From the NCBI RefSeq assembly GCF_029784155.1, contig NC_073692.1:17920126-17984125 (forward strand): a DNA stretch of 64,000 bases, in the 5' to 3' direction. Positions 46,264 to 58,006 of this stretch are shown in pieces. The DNA is from Uranotaenia lowii (Eukaryota > Arthropoda > Insecta > Diptera > Culicidae). The notes under the pieces are model-generated. The model saw only the letters and a program-made list of their open reading frames with translations. It made no database searches and was not told the origin of the DNA. The first letter of the stretch is position 1. Each line of letters opens with the position of its first letter. A program made the translations under genes and the position numbers.

Positions 46264-49200
46264 AAGTCAATTTAAAATAAATATCTTTTCACCTCGTATA
46301 AACTGATAAAACATACCTCTAACCCCACACAATGAGAATAAACGGTCGTTTTAAATTAAAAAAAAACACACACGAACTGATAACAGTCAAAATCCACTAG
46401 ACTTGGCATTTCTGGATCGATAGGTTGAGCCAAAAGAGAGACAAAAAAAGATTGTGACTGTGATTAGATCAAAGTTGGGAAAAAATAAATGGCTCTACCG
46501 ACGAATTCGACAATTTTGACCAGAAAGAAATATTTAGTTTCCAGGCATGGTACAACAAGAAAATAGTCCAATTTTTACACAATCTAATGATTCGGATGAA
46601 ACAATAAGACGGTAAACTTATTATGTGATAACAAGATATTTTCAATAGTTTTCAGGTAAACCGTGATCAAGTTGGTTCGACTGTAGGCTGATGGTATTTC
46701 AAACAAATGTAGTTAATCCGCACTCGATTCGGGGTGAAGTAGATAGTAAGATACCTACATTTACATGGGTAATAATTATGCGCATGTTATGTTCTCCGGA
46801 TGACGATGCCACGAGGCGAGGTGCTTACTTATCAATTTCCGGTGCTGCAGCTCATCGTCATTTTACCTTATTTGTAAGAAAAAAAGATAGAAAAGTTCAT
46901 TCTTCGCAGATAGTTGGCACCTCATACATGCATGCACAACACATATGCTAAGAGGGGGGAAGAGTAATTGAGTGTTTATTGCCCTTGAATTGTCGTCACG
47001 AAACACCACTTTTCCGAAGCTAACCTTTCAGGGTAATGAATGTTTCCACATGTGTCTGTATGCGTGTATGTGTTTGTGTAAAAACTAATTATCATCTAGG
47101 GGGCTTAAGTAGACTTGTTCCGTTTAAGTGATAACTAGGTAGGAGTATAATTCAATTAATGTTATGGTATCTGGCGATCTGATCATGGAATGGATTGTAG
47201 GGAAGTCGTTCAGAGGTAATAATCATGACAGTTGATCGTCACCAGTAGTGTTTTATAGGATGGTCTTCTTGAAAATGGAATTGTGAATGGTTCCAATTTT
47301 TGAAGAGGTACTTTATAATAAAGACTGATTCGTAGTGTCGAAAACAAAATTTATTTTTTGAATATTTTTGACCATAATATTTCTGAAAACTCTTGTTCAT
47401 GATAATATATTATTTTGGAAAGACACCTTATCGCCCTAACTTTTCTTGCAGGTAAATGATAATCCTCCCTCCAAATTAGCTGCTTGGCAAACACATCATC
47501 GTCTAGTTCTTATCCCGAAATGCAATCTGAACAATTTCCGCCCAACCATTGAAAGAAATTTTTCACTTTATTGCAATAGATATACTCCAGCATGGAACAG
47601 ACAGTGCCATAAATCGCTCAAGCTGCCATCCGATGACGACAGCCGAGCTGCTCTGTGTGAGGAAGAAACATCGCTTTTCCACTTTATTATCATCAAGTGA
47701 ATTTTTCGTGCTCCACCATTCTGCTTTTCCTCCACCCCGCCCTGAACAAGATCGGAGATACCACGCATTGAGGCGAAAATTTTCCACTTCTTTCCGGAAA
47801 GCCCTCCCAAACCTCCTTAAGAGCTGGCTAAAGTAGGTAAGGGGCAAAATTTTCAACCCTCCATAATTTTGCGAGAAAGTATTCCTTTTTTCTTTTCAAA
47901 AGAGAGCTGGAAAGGGGGGATGAATGAGAGTGGGGAAACGGTGTGCGCCATTTGGTGCAAATTGAATTAGGGGAGGAGCGGGCTATATGCGCCTATTAAG
48001 CAGAATGCCGATTTAATCAAATATCACATCGAATATGTGTACAAAAACTATATACGTGTGCAGGCATCTGTTTTCTATACATTGGAGTAATTTTTATGTT
48101 AAAATTTTTTTCTGTTTCCAAGAAAACGATTTTATTATAAATGTTGTCTAAAATGCCGAACCTCAAACCGTGCGGGCTAAATGCGCCTATTTATGCTTTG
48201 AACAAAATTTCTGTTTTTTGGGCAATATTTCCGTATATTTTCATTGAAACTGCTAGAAAGTAATAATTTCCATACGATATAGCTGAAGTTTTATAAAAAT
48301 CTATGCATATTATAATTTTATGGAATAAAACAAAAGCTAGGTTTGCCATACTATGGAGGCAGTTCATCCATGAGAAAAAACTTTATCAAATCTGTTTTAA
48401 GATCTTCAATTCTCTCTTAAGATGCTATTCAGAGCTTAGATTTGAAGGTTCAATGATAAAAATCATTTATTTATTCTATTTAACCAGTTATTTTAGGATG
48501 GAGGCATTTTACAAACATGATGGGGCCAAACAAAAACACTCTATTATTCCACTATATAATCATTATTAAACCTCTACAAAAGCTGACATATGTTTAATTT
48601 CTTAAGTTCATTTGAATAAGAAACAAAAACCATCCTAATTTTTGTTTTAAGCTTCATTACATATAATTTTTAAAAGTCGAAATATTACATCAAAATGTAT
48701 CAAAACCTTGTATGATTTTTAAATTTTTTTGAGTTTGTAAATTCATAAAATTCTTTCTTGCCTTATGTTCTAAACGTATCACCCTCAAAAGGAATTGGTC
48801 AGATAAGCTGTCTAGTCAGCCATTTCATCAAACAGCCGTAGGGTCGTTTAACCCGATAGGCCCATTTAGGAAACCTTTCCCCTAGATTGTACAGTAGGTA
48901 TCAACCCAGTACTCTTTTTATGACGTGCGGTCCAGAAGGGTGGAAAAGCTGACTGCTGATAAGCGTTTGAATTTTCTTCCTCGGTCTCTCTCTTCTCGGA
49001 GTTTACGGTCTTTTTTTCTCGTTATGCTACTGAATAGCTGCTTTGAAGAGGGTGAAAATTGAGCTAAATTTCAGCGCCATTCAACGAAAGATTGCATGAT
49101 TGCGATTGGGCTGAAGGGCGGGGGTGTGTGTTTTTCGGGTTCGAAAGATTTTCCAACCAACTTTTAGCAACAACGCCCCTTCGATTTGAGGGCAATTGTG

Positions 49201-49496
49201 TTGTGGATTATTCTGAGAATTTCATGGAGGGAAAATAATTTTCCAGTTTCTTGTAAGTGGATGAGTAGATAATGATAAAACGGGATGTAAGCGGTAGAAA
49301 GTTATTTGTATTCAATAAAACTGTAAAATTCAAGCAGATTAATGATTGTGTCTTCTGTATTGGAAAGTTTATAATACCGAATTAAAGATAACAAAATGAT
49401 GGTAAATGAATACAAAGTTTGGAACAAGGGTAATTTGAAAAAATAATTAACGGGACAGAGCAATCAAATACTAAACTAACAAAATAACCCACAAAA
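46264..49496 (+). repeat. Segmental duplication, copy A
   Basis: From ATAAATATCTTTTCACCT- onward this region aligns base for base with 58007-60409 in the same orientation. Copy A has a 912-bp insertion (47971-48882), about 50 bp near 47805-47855 absent from B, and roughly 90 bp near 46550-46640 lost or replaced in B. It lacks the SINE present in B. Short frames (for example 47446-47700 and 47549-47836) are shared with B, but the differences there are mostly amino-acid replacing, so I do not call a gene. Confidence 0.92.
47971..48882. mobile_element. 912-bp insertion flanked by TAG, candidate MITE
   Basis: Present in copy A and absent from copy B, where the undisturbed site reads GAATTAGATTG. 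In A, TAG stands on both sides (47968-47970 and 48883-48885), a 3-bp target duplication. Ends begin GGGAGGAGCGGGC and finish CCTTTCCCC, an imperfect inverted pair. GGGCTATATGCGCCTA at the left end recurs inside as GGGCTAAATGCGCCTA near 48175. No transposase. A 3-bp duplication suggests a Harbinger-type mechanism. Confidence 0.8.
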
Positions 49497-49850
49497 AGGA
49501 CAAAAATGACAAAAATGACAAAAATGACAAAAATGACAAAAATGACAAAAATGACAAAAATGACAAAAATGACAAAAATGACAAAAATGACAAAAATGAC
49601 AAAAATGACAAAAATGACAAAAATGACAAAAATGACAAAAATGACAAAAATGACAAAAATGACAAAAATGACAAAAATGACAAAAATGACAAAAATGATA
49701 AAAATGACAAAAATGACTAAAATGACTAAAATGACAAAAGTTGACAAAATTGACAAAAATGACAAAAATTACAAAAATGACAAAAATCATAAAAAATAAC
49801 CTACGAAAAATGACAAAAATTTTCAAAAAAATTCGAAAATTTTACAAAAA
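49497..49850 (+). repeat. 9-bp minisatellite (TGACAAAAA)n at end of copy A
   Basis: About 25-30 units of TGACAAAAA, clean at 49507-49715 and then increasingly degenerate to about 49850. It lies at the position equivalent to the much longer array at 60410. Spurious frames only. Confidence 0.95.
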
Positions 49851-50849
49851 ATAACATAAGAACACAAATCAGCTAAATCAATAATCCGAGCTAACGGTCG
49901 TCAATTCAATCCTTTCAATCAAACGAGCTTTTTTGATAAGTGTTTCATTTTCATTTTAATCAATTGGTTCTCAAATTTTCAAATAGGAATTAAATAGGCT
50001 ATAGTTTTGTCGTTGAAATGCTCAGTCTCAAATTTACCACGCAATTTGATCATCCGGAAGTCCAACTGTACTAATATGAGCAATTATCAGCTTGCATGTC
50101 CTAAGCATGCGCACAGCAACTGACGATACCTAATTAAATGTTAATATTTTTTATGCTGCTGCTCTGCTGCTCTGCGAATCACTTGTAGAGAAACTTGTCT
50201 GAACTGTTGAGAAATAGAGTCAAGGTAAAAAAGCTGTTGAAAACAATTTCACGTGAATAACAGACGAGGAGGGGCTTCTGGAATGGAAGGATGGAAAGTG
50301 GATAATGTTGTAAAAGAAGCTATCACACACAATTTTCAACATGGTTTATCTCCTCTCTCTACTTATATTTGTTTTCTTTCGATGATCAACGCTCCGAGTT
50401 GACTGAGCTTAACAAACGCAATCTCTTAATCGACGAATGTTGCGCTAACTGGCAATTCAAGTTTGAGCTGAACAGTCCGAACCATCAACCGGATAATGAC
50501 TCGTCAACAGATGTGAACCGGTGGTCTTCTTCAGCCTTCATCCTTCCAGCTTCTTCAAACCTCAGATCGAGGTTGTTTTCATTCGGAAGCAGATCTTTGG
50601 ACGATGAAATATGCTGTTGTCTGTCGCTTGTTTGCCAATTGAGTTTTAGAGTTGTTATTTATTAATGAATCTTTTCATAACTATTTAGGGAACAATCTGA
50701 AAGTTTATATTTTGTTTTACGTAGACGGTTGTATTTAAAATGTTTTCCATGAACTTGAAGTAAAAAGTTTGAATTTCTTTCACACCCTCTCACTTCAAAT
50801 CATTCTTTATGAGCTGATACTGCGTTAACAAAACTCCAGTGACCACAAA
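49851..50849. other. Spacer up to assembly gap, no supported gene
   Basis: A 98-codon plus frame (50369-50665) covers the least AT-rich part but has no recognisable domain. I note it as an unverified ORF only. Confidence 0.35.
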
Positions 50850-51349
50850 NNNNNNNNNNNNNNNNNNNNNNNNNNNNNNNNNNNNNNNNNNNNNNNNNNN
50901 NNNNNNNNNNNNNNNNNNNNNNNNNNNNNNNNNNNNNNNNNNNNNNNNNNNNNNNNNNNNNNNNNNNNNNNNNNNNNNNNNNNNNNNNNNNNNNNNNNNN
51001 NNNNNNNNNNNNNNNNNNNNNNNNNNNNNNNNNNNNNNNNNNNNNNNNNNNNNNNNNNNNNNNNNNNNNNNNNNNNNNNNNNNNNNNNNNNNNNNNNNNN
51101 NNNNNNNNNNNNNNNNNNNNNNNNNNNNNNNNNNNNNNNNNNNNNNNNNNNNNNNNNNNNNNNNNNNNNNNNNNNNNNNNNNNNNNNNNNNNNNNNNNNN
51201 NNNNNNNNNNNNNNNNNNNNNNNNNNNNNNNNNNNNNNNNNNNNNNNNNNNNNNNNNNNNNNNNNNNNNNNNNNNNNNNNNNNNNNNNNNNNNNNNNNNN
51301 NNNNNNNNNNNNNNNNNNNNNNNNNNNNNNNNNNNNNNNNNNNNNNNNN
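50850..51349. other. Assembly gap (500 N)
   Basis: Placeholder run of 500 N. Sequence on either side shows no tandem repeat, unlike the other two gaps. Confidence 0.99.
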
Positions 51350-51748
51350 TGATGATTTATGATAGGCTGCTCCAATTTGCAAGCAAAAATCAAAATATTT
51401 TTTTAAGTTCTTTCAACTGGCGACGGCATGTAGGTTTCCGGGAACTTTAACGAATGATGTCTGTCGGCACAACTAGCAGCACTGCTCAGAATGCCAACAA
51501 GCGGCACCATGTGATACTTCCTTTTTTCTAGTCTCTCTATAAACCTTGTTCTGATTTCCCTCACATTGTTTGTAGCGTCTAGTTGAGCAAGTTAAGAAGT
51601 GGAAAGAGTGGAAAGTGGGAAGCCTATGCCGCAAATTTGTATTTATTTCCGTGATTTCCCGCAGAAACGGTATCACTCGGTGAATAAGTTTAACCCATTT
51701 GTGTATACTATAGTCCACCAACCGTAAGTCGTTTTATCTGTATTATTA

Positions 51749-52836
51749 CACTGCAAAAAATCGACATTTAAAGTGTATGTTTTTCCACACATACGGTCCA
51801 TAAATTGTTCAACACATCGATTTTATTAGAATAAAATAATATTTATTGTGTTTACACATAAATTTTATGTGAGGAAAATAAATTGGGCTGACTGTTTTAA
51901 AACAAGCGTGTATGAGCTGTCCAAACATCATCGAACCCCGTTCGATGATATTTTTTCTTCCTTTCAAAATGGCTCCGACGGAAAATTTTTGCAGAGGCTC
52001 GTTTTTTGTGCGGCTCAAAAAGTCCTCGAAGAGGATTTTTCGAGTGACATCGGATGGTGTCTTGAGGACATTGTCGCTGGACAGGAGAATCCGCGCAAAA
52101 ACTGGATGGAAAAAAGGTAATGGACAATTGTTTAAAAGTGAAAAATGTGGTACATCCGTTTAACCGCAAATCTTTCTGTTTCTGTTTCAGATACTGTTCC
52201 GGCTTATTCGAAGCGGGAAAAAATCGCCAAAATGTTTCCGAATAATCAGAAGGTGAATGGAGAGATTGGGAGTTTAGCCAATTTGAATTGCGGCAACTGG
52301 AGGAGTTTCGGGAGTCCCGACAGTCCCTTACGGGCGGTGATAAACTATGGAGGCATTATGCCATGCCAAATGCCAGCCGCCAGCGGTTTCTGAACTGCCA
52401 CCCTGAAGATCCAGATCGTACGGTAAAAAAATCGAGAAGAGCTTTCTGATTGATACGTTCAATCCTGTTACGAATAGGCAGGGGTAGTTGTAAATACGAT
52501 TGCGGTTATCGGATTGGTATTCCAAAACTTCTTTCTCTTATATGCAATAAATTACACTATGAATTTCAGAATTATCGATTTTTTTATCAAATTGAAAACG
52601 AAAATTGGGAAAATAAACATCACAGATGCTCATTAATATAATATGCCTCACATTTAGCCTCTGAATGCCAAAATTTATAGCTATAATCTGTCTCACATAT
52701 GCCTTTGATGTGCCACCACACATAACGGTTCTATGTTTTTCGGTATGTGCGAGACACATAGTTTTCATTCGGGGTACAAATTGCAAAAATCTATATAGGC
52801 CCACACATAGCCCCAATGTATCGATTTCGTTGAGTG
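51749..52836. mobile_element. 1088-bp TA-flanked TIR element with a possible gene
   Basis: Left end CACTGCAAAAAATCGA, right end TCGATTTCGTTGAGTG, flanked by TA at 51747-51748 and 52837-52838. A second inner similarity (ACACATACGG and AACACATCGATTTT on the left; CCACACATAG and ATGTATCGATTTCG on the right) strengthens the pairing. The interior carries a possible two-exon ORF. No transposase signature was recognised. The superfamily is uncertain: TA flanks fit Tc1/mariner, while CACTG ends occur in several groups. Confidence 0.6.
51969..52393 (+). CDS. Possible spliced ORF, 116 aa, function unknown
   Basis: ATG at 51969 in a good insect context (AAAATGGCT) opens a basic frame starting MAPTENFCRG. 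Exon 1 would end at 52116 (AAAAAAG|GTAATGG) and exon 2 start at 52191 after a pyrimidine-rich acceptor (TCTGTTTCTGTTTCAG), a 74-bp intron. Splicing keeps the frame open to the stop at 52391-52393. The same splice also joins another frame (from 51848), which reads through to 52447-52449 with one TAA near 52244; its tail (EFSQFELRQLEEFRESRQSL) looks protein-like too. I cannot tell which frame, if either, is real, and recognise no domain. Lying inside a TIR element, it may be a captured host fragment or the remnant of an element gene. Confidence 0.25.
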
Positions 52837-53178
52837 TAGGATTGAATCACGTTGAAGTAATACTGTTTGTTCGTACAGTGATCCCACTATTTTGATACCA
52901 CTCGAATTGTAGGCAATCGATACTTGTCTGATAGCTTCGTTGTATTTTGGTTAACGTAAGTGCTTAATGTTGTTTTAAATAGAAATAATTCGAATCATTA
53001 TAGCCTTATTTCACGTTTTATATTAAGTGATATCCTGATCCGGAGTGGATAGATCCGGAATCGAATTACGAGTAGCTTAGCGTAGGCAACTTTCTCGCAC
53101 TAAAAGGTAGGTGCGATCGAATTTTAACCTCAAACTTTGTACTAAACAAATCTATGTTTTAGCTTTGAAGCTGCTGTA

Positions 53179-54366
53179 AAGGGTGATACGGTCAAAATTT
53201 GGTCAAGGGAAAATGCGTGTAAATCGGTGAAATCGTTTATTTAAAAATCAAATCAAATTTCTTTTTCGAGTTTAATTAGTATAAAATTCAGGAAAAATAT
53301 TCAGTTAGGCTTCCGCTTTTCCAAATCCGAATTGCCGGGCATTACGCTTAACCCCCGCCATCAGATTTGTTACAGCCACTTTGTCCACCTTCTTCGCCGC
53401 AGAAAGCCAGTTTGCCTTGAACTGCTGCTCGTCCTTAGCAGTTTTTTTTTGTCTTCCATGGCCTTTTTCCCGTAATGGCAAGATGCCAAATCCGGCCAAA
53501 ACAGTACGGAACAATCGTGTTTCTTCAGGAAAGGCAGCAGACGTTTATTCAAACACTCTTTCACGTAAATTTCTTGGTTGACAGTCCCGGAAGCTATGAA
53601 AATGCTTCTTTTCAAGCCACAGGTACAGATGGCTTGCCAATCCAGATATTTCTTGGTGAACTTTAACAGTTTCATGTGCTTGAAAATATCTGCTACCTTT
53701 CCCCTTCCTTTTGCCGTATAAAACTCCTGTCCCGGAAGCTGCTTGTAGTCGGCTTTGACGTAGGTTTCATCGTCCATTACCACACAGTCAAACTTCGTCA
53801 GCATTGTCGTGTACAGCCTCCGGGATCGCGCTTTAGCCGTCGTATTTTGTTTATCATCGCGATTTGGAGTCACTACCTTCTTGTAAGTCGATAGTCCGGC
53901 TTGTTTTTTTGGCTCGATGCATGGTTGTAGACGATACACCCAGCTTATTTGCGGCATCTCGGAGAGAGAGGTTAGGGTTGCGCTTGAAACTACCGGCAAC
54001 TCTCTTTGTCGTCTCAGCGGCTTCCGGTTTTCGATTTCCCCCCGATCCAGACTTCCTGGCTGTCGACAAACGTTTCCCAAACACTTTAATTACATTTGTA
54101 ACTGTTGATTTGGCATCTTTTAGCGATTTTGCCAGCTTTGCGTGCGAGTAGCTCGGATTTTCGCGATGCGCGAGCAAAATTTTGATACGCTGTTCTTCTT
54201 CCTTGGACGGCATTTTGACAACTGAAGAGTGAATTCCAAAATCAAAATAGGAGCAACATTCTACACACACGCACCTTCAAAATGAGGGGTGTTCAGGTTT
54301 TAAAAATGCAAAATTGAAAGAAATACGTCAAGTTGATATTGACCAAATTTTGACCGTATCACCCTT
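53179..54366 (-). mobile_element. ITmD37E-type mariner element, internally deleted
   Basis: Perfect 28-bp terminal inverted repeats beginning AAGGGTGATACGGTCAAAAT (53179-53206 and 54339-54366) with TA on both sides (53177-53178, 54367-54368). Length is 1188 bp. One transposase gene on the minus strand is broken. Intact ends mean it could still be mobilised by an active transposase elsewhere in the genome. Confidence 0.93.
53305..54213 (-). pseudogene. ITmD37E mariner transposase, frameshifted and deleted
   Basis: Reads from MPSKEEEQRIKILLAH at 54213. A paired helix-turn-helix DNA-binding region follows (SYSHAKLAKSLKDAKSTV, LSLRDAANKLGVSSTTMHR). A frame change at a T7 run near 53905 leads to the catalytic core: VVMDDETYVKADYKQLPG (first Asp), YLDWQAICTCG, KRLLPFL and FWPDLASCHYG (second Asp). 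Only about 14 residues later the sequence passes, with a second frame change at a T8 run near 53445, into the C-terminal tail (KDEQQFKANWLSAAKKV) ending GFGKAEA. The segment that should carry the third acidic residue, 37 residues after the second Asp, is therefore missing, so the enzyme is dead independently of the frameshifts. Confidence 0.9.
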
Positions 54367-54524
54367 TAATAGCTGTTTTCGAACACCTGTATTTGTTCCA
54401 GTACGGATGAGTTCGGTTCATTTTTTTTTGGAATATAGGAATATAGGAATATAGAATCAAGCAGTACCTTGAAAATAGCTTATTTTAATCATTTATAAAG
54501 CTACAAAACAAGCAATTTAACGTT

Positions 54525-54922
54525 TTTTTTTTTTCCTGTTGGGGAGAGAGTCCACTGCGACCATTAAGTTGATCTATTGTGGTATTACCCCGCGTTATTA
54601 GTTTTACTTTGCTATGCTACTTGACACACCTGCACTATTGGTTGAAGTTGCAGTTGTTTACCGGTAGCACTACGAGCACACACATAGCTAGGTAGGATCT
54701 CCAAGTGCAATCTAAGTTCCCTTGAAAAGATCCATCCACATGCATGTGCTGCATCATTGAGGCGTACAATTCCAAGGTATACCCGGCTAGCATTTCACTA
54801 ATGCTAAAACCGCCAACCTTCATCATACTATGTGTGCCAGGTTATGTCACGACCGGGATTCGATCTCATGATCATTGGCTTAGAAGACAAGTATGCTATC
54901 CTCTAGGCCACGATCTGCTGGC
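54525..54922 (-). mobile_element. tRNA-derived SINE, minus orientation
   Basis: AGCAATTTAACGTT is repeated at 54511-54524 and 54923-54936, a 14-bp target duplication. The plus strand starts with a T-run (the element's A-tail) and ends in a tRNA-like head. On the minus strand the head has TGGCCTAGAGGATAGC (A box) and ATCGAATCCCGG (B box). The length of about 400 bp implies a long tRNA-unrelated body. Insertion is by LINE machinery in general; the partner LINE is not known here. Confidence 0.85.
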
Positions 54923-54936
54923 AGCAATTTAACGTT

Positions 54937-56446
54937 GTAAACTCCACTTTTTTATAGTGGGGAAACTTGTCTGATTATAATGCAACCAAAAAATGAACCG
55001 AACACCCAAAATTTAAGTTCTTATTGAAACTTTGAAGTTCCCTTACAGATTTGAACGGCCTTCTGTGCAGCTCATAAATAATCGGTTAATCAGCCAAAAC
55101 AAAAAAAAATCTCTCCTCTCCTCTCTTACTTCGGTCACCACCAGCTCATGTGGTGCTGCCGGTTTCTCTGCATCCATCTTCATTCCTCTCATCACTACAA
55201 TTTATCTGACTTAATTACTTTGTTTTTGACCAGTGGTCGGAAAATCGCTCAAGAAAAGCAATCAAGAATGGTTTCTAGCTAGAATGATGCTACCTCCGAG
55301 TGCTGTGATACGCACGTGGTAAAAGTACCCATTGAATATATGTCGAAAATCAACAATAACTTGATACAAGAAGATATACCATGCCCCACCGGAGGCTACC
55401 GTTGCTATTCGTCACGTGGCTACTCAACGGTGATCGACATACTTGGTGATACATTTTGAACGTCGCTCCCTCAATCATTCTCGAACGTCTATCCTCGCAT
55501 CATTGTTGATAATGCTCGTTATTGATAGAAGATCATTAATGTTTCAAAAGGAAAAATCTGAATAAATACCAGGACCACATGTTCAAAAAAGCTGTAGTAC
55601 ATGCTGGACAGTTCATTGCTGTTACCTAGTCATGATTTTGTCCTTCTAGGCAAAACGAAAAATAAAAAATCATCTGATAGCCTACATAGATCGCTCAGAT
55701 CTGATACATATCAGTTATGATCCTAAAGGTTGAAAGTCGTTAGGGGAAGGAAATCAGCATCGAGACGCTCGTTGCTGATAGTCTGCGTCCTATTTTACTT
55801 CATCATGTATCGCAAAAGTGTTTCAAATACAGAAGCGTCGTTGTCATGCATGATTGTTTGTATGATTTGGTTGAAGAAGGAAAATTTGACTGCTTTGATT
55901 TTTTGGCTCTGAATGTAGTCAAGCATGGCTCAGTGAAAATGATTGATTTTCGGAAGCATGTTTTTGACTTTGTTCGATACATGCTGGCAAGCACGCCAGT
56001 TCTGCTACACATTTGTTTTATTTGTTACTCAATTAATGAAAAATTAAATTAATGAAAAAAAATAGTCCTGATACCAGATTTGAAACGCGACCCTTCGAGA
56101 TGATAACCAATTTATTAAATTTATTACGTTTAAATGAATCGATAAATCTGCTACCGAGTATGCTTCGAAAATTTAAAAAATCTTACTTATTTGTGAAACA
56201 ATTTTAACAAGAATTTTAATGAAATGTAGCCTTGAGTCAGTCTAAAATGTTTCCAAATTAAGGAAAAAATTGTTGAAGTGTGGCATGCATTACAACCGAA
56301 AAATGACTGAAAGTTATGTTCCTTAGCCCCTGTGGTTATGCAATTTAAGAAAAAAAAAACGGTCAAAAATTCATCCTCAACGATGATGTTTTTTGCTTAG
56401 CATCATCACACTTAGCTTATGCGCATTTTACAGCGAAAACGAGATT
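54937..56446. other. Unassigned sequence, no supported gene
   Basis: Mostly unique-looking AT-rich DNA. Frames of 60-69 codons (for example 55846-56052) carry no domain. No terminal repeats were seen. Confidence 0.35.
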
Positions 56447-56454
56447 CTAGGGTG

Positions 56455-57260
56455 CAGAGCATAAATTTTTCAAACATCATAGTTGACGTGGTTGCTGATT
56501 TTCCTTCACCATCACGTTTCAGATCTCATTTGACTAAGTCATGCTTCAAGTGACTAGAAAATCTTGACTATCGTCATGGATTTCCGTTCGCGTGACGCAT
56601 GTTATTTTTCAAACGACGGTCGTCAAACAAGTTGACGGCGTCGGTTGAAAGCATTTGTGTATGATTCGTAAAAAAATTCGAGTATATGGATTGCTATGGA
56701 CTAATTGCCAGTGTCGAGGACAAATGAAATTCAGATTAAAATAATACCTACTACTAAAAATTTTGAAAGGCTAAATAAAAACCACAAAATAAAAGTAGGA
56801 TTGTACAGCCGCAAGGTCGATTTGTCCTTTTTAGTCCCTACGGAGTTCTCCTCGGCGAGTTAGTTGATGTTTCGTTCGATTTTATCCCTAGCCTTGACTA
56901 CCCTGGACTGATCTCCAAAAACAGAAACTTAGTTGAAAAAGTTTCCATTCCATTGTATGTCTATCTGAACCGAACCCCGGTAACGGGTTTTAGTTTCATT
57001 AATGGCATGGCATGACCAATGATGAACGTGTCCTTTTCGACGTCGTCTTAGATTTTTTTTCAATCTAAACAATATCTCGTCAAAAAGACGACGACGGACT
57101 GAAGGCGACTATGATTTTTCCGACGCTTCATTTGACTGAAGGTTGAGGCGAGATTGTTTGCTTGGTTACTCATTTGAAGGCGTCTGTTTTGAATGCGACT
57201 GGATTAACTTTTTCATAATCACAGTTTTTTGACTGACGACGGTGACTTTTTTACGCTCTG
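56455..57260. mobile_element. hAT-type MITE, 806 bp
   Basis: Ends CAGAGCATAAA and TTTACGCTCTG (the second being TTTTTTACGCTCTG in full), i.e. inverted CAGAGCRTAAA termini. Flanks are CTAGGGTG (56447-56454) and CTAGGGTT (57261-57268), an 8-bp target duplication with one mismatch, as expected for hAT. GACG/CGTC tetramers are unusually dense on both sides of the interior (GACGGTCGTC, GACGTCGTC, GACGACGACGG, GACGACGG). No gene. Confidence 0.75.
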
Positions 57261-57268
57261 CTAGGGTT

Positions 57269-58006
57269 TAATTAACAAAGGGATCAAGTAATTTAATTCT
57301 CCCCTAAAGTTTCGTCTGGACTTCTCCCCGGACTATCACTTCATCTGTGCTATCACGTGAATATTATCCACAACCGAATATTTAAAAAATCTGAGATTTT
57401 ACAATCGAACACAACAAACAAATCTAAATCGGTCATCATTTTACGAAATGGTATGCATTGTTTCGGTCGGGATTGTCGAACATTTTGACGCCTCATTAAC
57501 AGTGATGAATATCATCCTTAAAAATTTCAGCCCATTTTTGAAGCCTTATAACTTTTTTATGTTAACTGAAATTCAGAATTGGTATGAAATATTTGTCATA
57601 ATTTAGGCTTTAAAAAACCCCGTTTTCAAAATGAATCGGCCAAAAGGGACCAGAATTATGGATGAAAAACTGGTTTGTTCCTCCCGAACAAAATGTCTCA
57701 AAATCCCATACAAACTTCAGGCTCGTTGAGCGACCCCTTCCCGTGATCCGATCTGGCTCAAATTTGGAATGGAATTTTGTACTAGGTCTAGGATCAATAT
57801 TAGCCTGCAGCGCATAACATTCCACAGGTTTTAAATTTCCTATACAAATTTGAGGCACTCTAATACGCATCTTATAAAAATATCAAATAGGATTTTAAAT
57901 AAGGTTTAAATGAGCATCGTAGTAATATCGTGTAACTAAAATTGTATGAATATATTCAAGAGTGCATAAGCAGGAGAAAAAGTTAGTTGATTTTGCGGAC
58001 AGGTAG
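57269..58006. other. Unassigned sequence, no supported gene
   Basis: AT-rich. A minus frame at 57610-57870 (86 codons) has no recognisable domain. The segment about 57530-57860 has the look of old repeat sequence but no paired ends were found. Confidence 0.3.
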
